The notes beneath the pieces were generated by a model. The model saw nothing but the letters and a program-made list of their open reading frames with translations. It did not search any database and was not told the origin of the DNA. The position numbers and the translations under genes are program-made. Below, one piece after another: positions 59,216 through 64,000 of a stretch of 64,000 nt of DNA; the first letter of the stretch is position 1; each line of letters begins with the position of its first letter. The stretch spans positions 7,812,001 to 7,876,000 of the forward strand of contig NC_062248.1 of assembly GCF_905475465.1 (NCBI RefSeq), in the 5' to 3' direction. This stretch comes from Pieris napi. Its lineage: Eukaryota > Arthropoda > Insecta > Lepidoptera > Pieridae.

Positions 59216-61214
59216 GTACGTAACTTTAGTATTTTTATGTTTCAAATTTTTGTTTGTTTTCAAAGACTGTGGCACCATAAACATCTGTATCTTTTTTAAA
59301 AAAGAGTGTTAGAGGTAAAAATTATAACTCATTTAGTATGAATCGTGCTTCTATTAATTAAATATTAATAAAGAATACGAACTGAAAAACAGTTTTTACA
59401 GATCTGTAATATGTTTGTTATTACGTAAATATAATAATAATAAGATTTTAATTTAAACTAAAATTTTTGTTTTTGATTTATTTATATTTAAGTGTTAAAA
59501 ATTGACTTTAAATAGGTTACTGGTGTAAATAATCGTGTTTTACTAAATCTTAACTTGGATACGTGTTATTATCCTATCCCTTCCAATGTTGTCTGTCATG
59601 GGTTTGGTGCACCTAATATCGACCGTCAATATCTATGGCAACCACTTCGCCATAAGTTAATACATCAATACGTATTAATAATATAAGACCCACTTATTTA
59701 CAATATATGATAACGACTTATTGGAAGCTTAATAAGAATTTGGAAGCCATTATATTATTTCGCGATAAAAGCAGTTGCGAAGCGATGAGTGCGAATCCCA
59801 GTTCATTAATATTCATGGACAAATAATTCCTTTTATTGTCTTTTACAAACCAAGTTAAAATAAAGAAACAAAGACGAATTAATCATGAGGTAATTACTGT
59901 TATAATTGTATATTAAATTTGGAAATAAAGTGTTAATAAGTTACTGATATTAATATTTTTAGAAATAGTTGTTTTAAGTTCGAGAATGAATATCCAGATG
60001 AAAAAACAACTAAACTAGGTGTTTAAAAATACTTATCATACAAAATAAGAAGAATGTTTCATGTATAACACTAAAACAAACTCTGCTTCGTATTTATGTA
60101 ATGTTCTCTTTTAGGATTGGAAAGCAATATTTAGGTCTGTTCCTTCTATGAATATGAATGAACATTTATGTTAAGTTTTTCATAAAATACAATCTAATAA
60201 ATGACGTTTAGAAGACACCTTCCGGATACCAGATTGCTTTCCCCAAACCATGGACAATCAATAAAAACAATTCATTACTTTATTTCTATCTTGCTGTTAG
60301 CAACAGTGAAGTGATGTAATTTCCGTACCGCAAAGTATAATTATTTCAATAAATAATCAAATAGCAATGTAGTAATGAAAAGCAGTCATGTATGTATTAA
60401 AATAATAAAAATGTATGTATAAAAAAACCTTCAGCAATTGATTTTTCAATATTTGTTAGTTATAGTACATGATTAGGTGTTTTTAAAATATATTTTTTCC
60501 ATTTATCTCATCAAGTGTGAAGCATATTTATAACTACAAGTATACATACAATAAATGAACAAAAATACTTTCCTTTATACGAAATTATCAATATAAATAA
60601 TATTTTTTTTAATGAACCTCAACTCAATATTGTTAAATTGTTTTTATTATTTTATATATATATATATTGTTGTAATTCGTTAAAAAGTATAGATTTGAAT
60701 TTACCTGCAAAATACTGAATAGCCTGATAAAAGGATTATTATTGCGGCGAAGTTTGTTCTTTATGCATTCAAGGATAATATGGTTTTAACAAAAGGAAAG
60801 TTAAACAATCGTAAGCCATCATAACATTAAAACGAGACTGAAGTTAATTGCTCATGAAACTCAACCATTATCTGAGTACCCCAAAACTGGCATAAAAAGA
60901 CTTGATATAATACTAACTTTTAAGACATCTTTTAATTATTATTAATTATATTATGATCGCATTTTTTGTGATTCTAAAATAATTAATAAGATTTTTATGT
61001 TGCTTCAAACAAATTTGTGACTCAATTAATAAAATAATAATAGTTTTATATTATTTAAGTGAAAGCGTTTAGGTCCAAACACAGTTCCTGCAATTAAATG
61101 TTACCTTAACCAGGTAGGTTAGGTTACAGGTTTTCGAGTCAGAGAATAACTTCTTAACTCCCAACATTGTCTAAAGTTAGAATTTTCGAGGATTATAATC
61201 AGTATCATTTTGTG
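59216..61214. other. No gene seen
   Basis: AT-rich DNA including a short (TA)n run near 60655. No conserved frame. Confidence 0.4.
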
Positions 61215-61445
61215 CTTTTTTTATAGATCTGGGAGTGATGATAAGTGATACCGCCGCCCGTGGACACTCTCAATGCCAAAGGGGTCGCGACCTTTTAAGA
61301 ATCGGTACGTTCTTTTCATGAAGGACCCTAAGTATATTGGTTCGGAAATACTTCAGTGGGCAACTGGTTCCACATAGTGGTGGTGCGCGGCAAAAATTGC
61401 CTTAAAAGTCAGTTGTGGAAGGATGAACGTCAAGATGATACGATA
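61215..61445 (+). repeat. Dispersed repeat, family also at 31577
   Basis: 'ACCGCCGCCCGTGGACACTC', 'CTTTTCATGAAGGACCCTA', 'GTTCCACATAGTGGTGGTG' and 'TTGCCTTAAAAG' give a somewhat fuller copy of the repeat at 31577-31785. Confidence 0.6.
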
Positions 61446-64000
61446 ATATTCATATTATTACAATATAATAGTTTTAAATACAATTCATATAATAAATTCA
61501 TTCATGAACAGTTATAACCTAAATAAAAAAAATATTGACAAACAGTTCTCAAATTAACGACGTAGAACAGACCAGAAACTCTCCGCCTCCTTTAATTTCA
61601 GTTAATCTAAGCACCTATTACCACTCACACAACTGAATTGTATACAATAAAAATTACTACACACAACAGTACATAGCTTGGTAAAAAGGTACTTGAGCAA
61701 CGAATTGATTACTTCCGGGTTTCCGCTGAAGGGGATCCGAAAAGGTACTGACGAACCGCAATAGAATTAGCAAAATACCTTTGTATATATTGTACAAAAG
61801 TCTTACAGAAATGTCTGTAAATGGTTGAAAATAAGTGAAGATATGCTTTTTATTAACCGTAAAACATATTATTAGTTAAATCAAAATTCATATAATAAAA
61901 CGAATGAGCAATCATGGAGCATTTCGCGTTTGCAAAAATAGATATTTGATACTTTAGAAATGAAAAATTTATCTGTAAACATTTCTTTATATCCCATGGT
62001 TTACGGTTTTCAATACGAGCGTATCAATTCACCTTACGAATTGAAAAGAAATTTCACTTTGTGGGTGAATATTTGAGAGAAACACTGCGAAGCTTGTATC
62101 GTCGGAATGTCGTTCTCTTTGTTCTCGTTTACATTTTTACATGTAGCGTACAAACATAGCCTGTAAACAGTAAATACTGAGATGTGACGAGAGCGATTTT
62201 AAATTGTTTCATATAAGTTTAACATACACGTTTGCAGCATTAAGAGATTTATCTGGTTACCGTAGTCTCCCCTTTATAAAACAAAACAATCTCATAGCAC
62301 CGCATCAACTAAACTACTCATTTGATTTAAATAAATTAATTAATAAATAGAAGATAAACTCAACATTAAACGGTAATAGATGAAAATATTTACAAAAAGA
62401 CTAACAATTTCTTACAGTATAGGAACTGATATAAAGCAAACTTTGTCAGTTCACTCAACGCTCAATTAAAAACCTCTGTTAATCTATGCAATTTATTAAT
62501 TATTTCCATACCTTGTGACCTTTATACCCTATTTGAGAGGTCAATGTCGCCTCCTAACGTGCCATCAGGCATCCTGATGCCTAGGCACTTAACTTTATCA
62601 AATACATGGAAAGTGCAAATTCTCGGCGTCTAAGTTCGTTGTAGGCCACAGAACATATTATGAATAGAGTTGGATACCTCATGTATCTGGTATAAAGAAA
62701 CGAAAAATTACTTATTTGAAAGATGGATTTTTTCAATTAATAAGGGGGTCACCCTGAACTGCTGCAGTTTAGAATGTTGGGCATTGGTTGGGTTGAGTTT
62801 CGGTTACAAATTACGAAGAAAAATATGAAGAAAGTTGTGGTGAAACCTACATTCTACGGGGATAATCGCTGCGATGACGCGATACCATGAAAATCACTGA
62901 CGAAGTTCCACCCACTAATATACATCTTCTCGACCTTATCTACTGAGCCCTTGGGGCCAGTCAGTGATTAGACTCCTCCCTTGAGGTTGGAGGTTCACCA
63001 TTCTTCCTCCACAAAGTCTTGTGTTTACGCACACGCAACTGCACTATGATATCTCCGGCGTATTTGGTCAGTCTCTATTGAAATCAGCGAATGATTTCAG
63101 ATGTGTCGAGATAATTGTATTAAAAGTATTTTATTTAGAGATATGAGCCTTGACATAATAATTACAAATTCGGCTATTTTTTAGAACATAGTAAATTAAT
63201 TAAATATTTGGTAGAACTGATACCTATATTTTATTTAAACAGGCCATAGAATACAGCCTAAATATATTCATTTCATAGTAATATCTTTAAACTAACCAAT
63301 CTTTCTGGCATTAAATAACTTTAAAACCCAAAGATATAGTGAAAGCAATTTTGAATTGTTTCGTATGCACGTTATGCGTAGTTGGCTTAGTAATAAGAGA
63401 TTAGCGAACAGACAGCTTACCTGATAACTTAAATGGCGATACTGATTCCGTAATATCGAATATTGAACATTAATATTGGATTTCGTCGTTGTTGAGTTAG
63501 TCAATGGATATCAGTTTGATGGAGTAGGCCTGATATTTTGTATCTGTAAATATAAGTATCTATATATTTTATCTATAATATAATAAAATGGAAAAGATGT
63601 GTATATTTTTCAACTAATCGATACAAAGTCATTTTCTCCTGTATCGGTAATGATCGTAATAAACTTTAGGTCTTTAATTAAATTTTAATAATTATTGTGT
63701 GTGTATTTAAATTTAAAGGTAATAAAGAAATGTTATAATTTCCAACATGAAGTACAATTATCATAGTAAAATTAGTTAAATAAAGTCTGTGCGGAATCAG
63801 GAATAATCTTAATTGCTATGAAAAAAAATATATTTTTAAATTTGTTAATAAATGAGATGGTGCGTAGCAAATAATGAATATTCAGTATGCATAAGTTCAC
63901 ATATCTGACTCGCCGGTTCTCTTTCCACACATTTCTTATTCGTGTTTTTCCCTTAACTCATGCGAATTTCGTTTCGTTGTAGCAATCTATTATACGTCGT
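61446..64000. other. No gene seen
   Basis: AT-rich to the window edge. A tRNA-like decayed stretch near 62950-63000 ('CCTTGAGGTTGGAGGTTCAC') may be an old SINE. Nothing else is supported. Confidence 0.35.

Noticed and set aside
1..64000. CRISPR arrays, operons, prophage or bacterial defence genes
   Set aside because: No spaced short repeats or bacterial-type gene arrays; spliced conserved animal genes show this is nuclear insect DNA.

Overview
This is an AT-rich, intron-bearing animal nuclear genome window, almost certainly an insect and most likely a moth or butterfly. Four conserved single-copy eukaryotic genes can be rebuilt exon by exon. The repeats are tRNA-derived SINEs, CTAG-ending Helitron-like elements, PIF/Harbinger and hAT relics and TA- or TTAA-flanked MITEs of types I recall from lepidopteran genomes; the order-level call rests on that recollection, not on a search.

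Layout. 1-7.4 kb is a repeat graveyard: a hAT transposase tail, then two side-by-side broken PIF/Harbinger elements and a local direct repeat. 7.8-16.2 kb (minus) holds PNUTS/PPP1R10, the nuclear PP1-targeting subunit, in five coding exons plus one candidate in-frame cassette exon. 17.5-18.8 kb is a stack of small transposons, including a TTAA-flanked MITE directly abutting a 619-bp hAT element with a perfect 8-bp target duplication. 18.9-21.4 kb (plus) is FOXRED1, a mitochondrial FAD oxidoreductase linked to complex I assembly. It converges on TMCO1 (minus, 22.7-21.5 kb), an ER calcium-leak channel and translocon-associated protein, with only 140 bp between stop codons. TMCO1 is divergent from DHX33 (plus, 23.4-30.0 kb), a DEAH-box RNA helicase, across a 634-bp shared upstream region. 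All rebuilt splice phases close exactly (983, 470, 183 and 701 codons before stop).

From 30.9 kb to the end (about 33 kb) I see no conserved gene. That half contains a nearly intact two-ORF non-LTR retrotransposon (47.6-52.95 kb) whose reverse transcriptase is split by a fresh antisense SINE, a 1.6-kb foldback made of two inverted, internally deleted Harbinger-type units carrying MADF and transposase N-terminal pieces (54.4-56.0 kb), several MITEs, SINEs and Helitron-like elements, and long anonymous AT-rich DNA that could be intergenic or a giant intron.

The four genes have unrelated housekeeping roles and do not form an operon or pathway. I found no clear undescribed system. The items most worth a second look are the Harbinger foldback, a five-residue in-frame gap in a conserved FAD-region motif of FOXRED1, the PNUTS cassette exon, and the snap-back repair scar inside one Harbinger copy.
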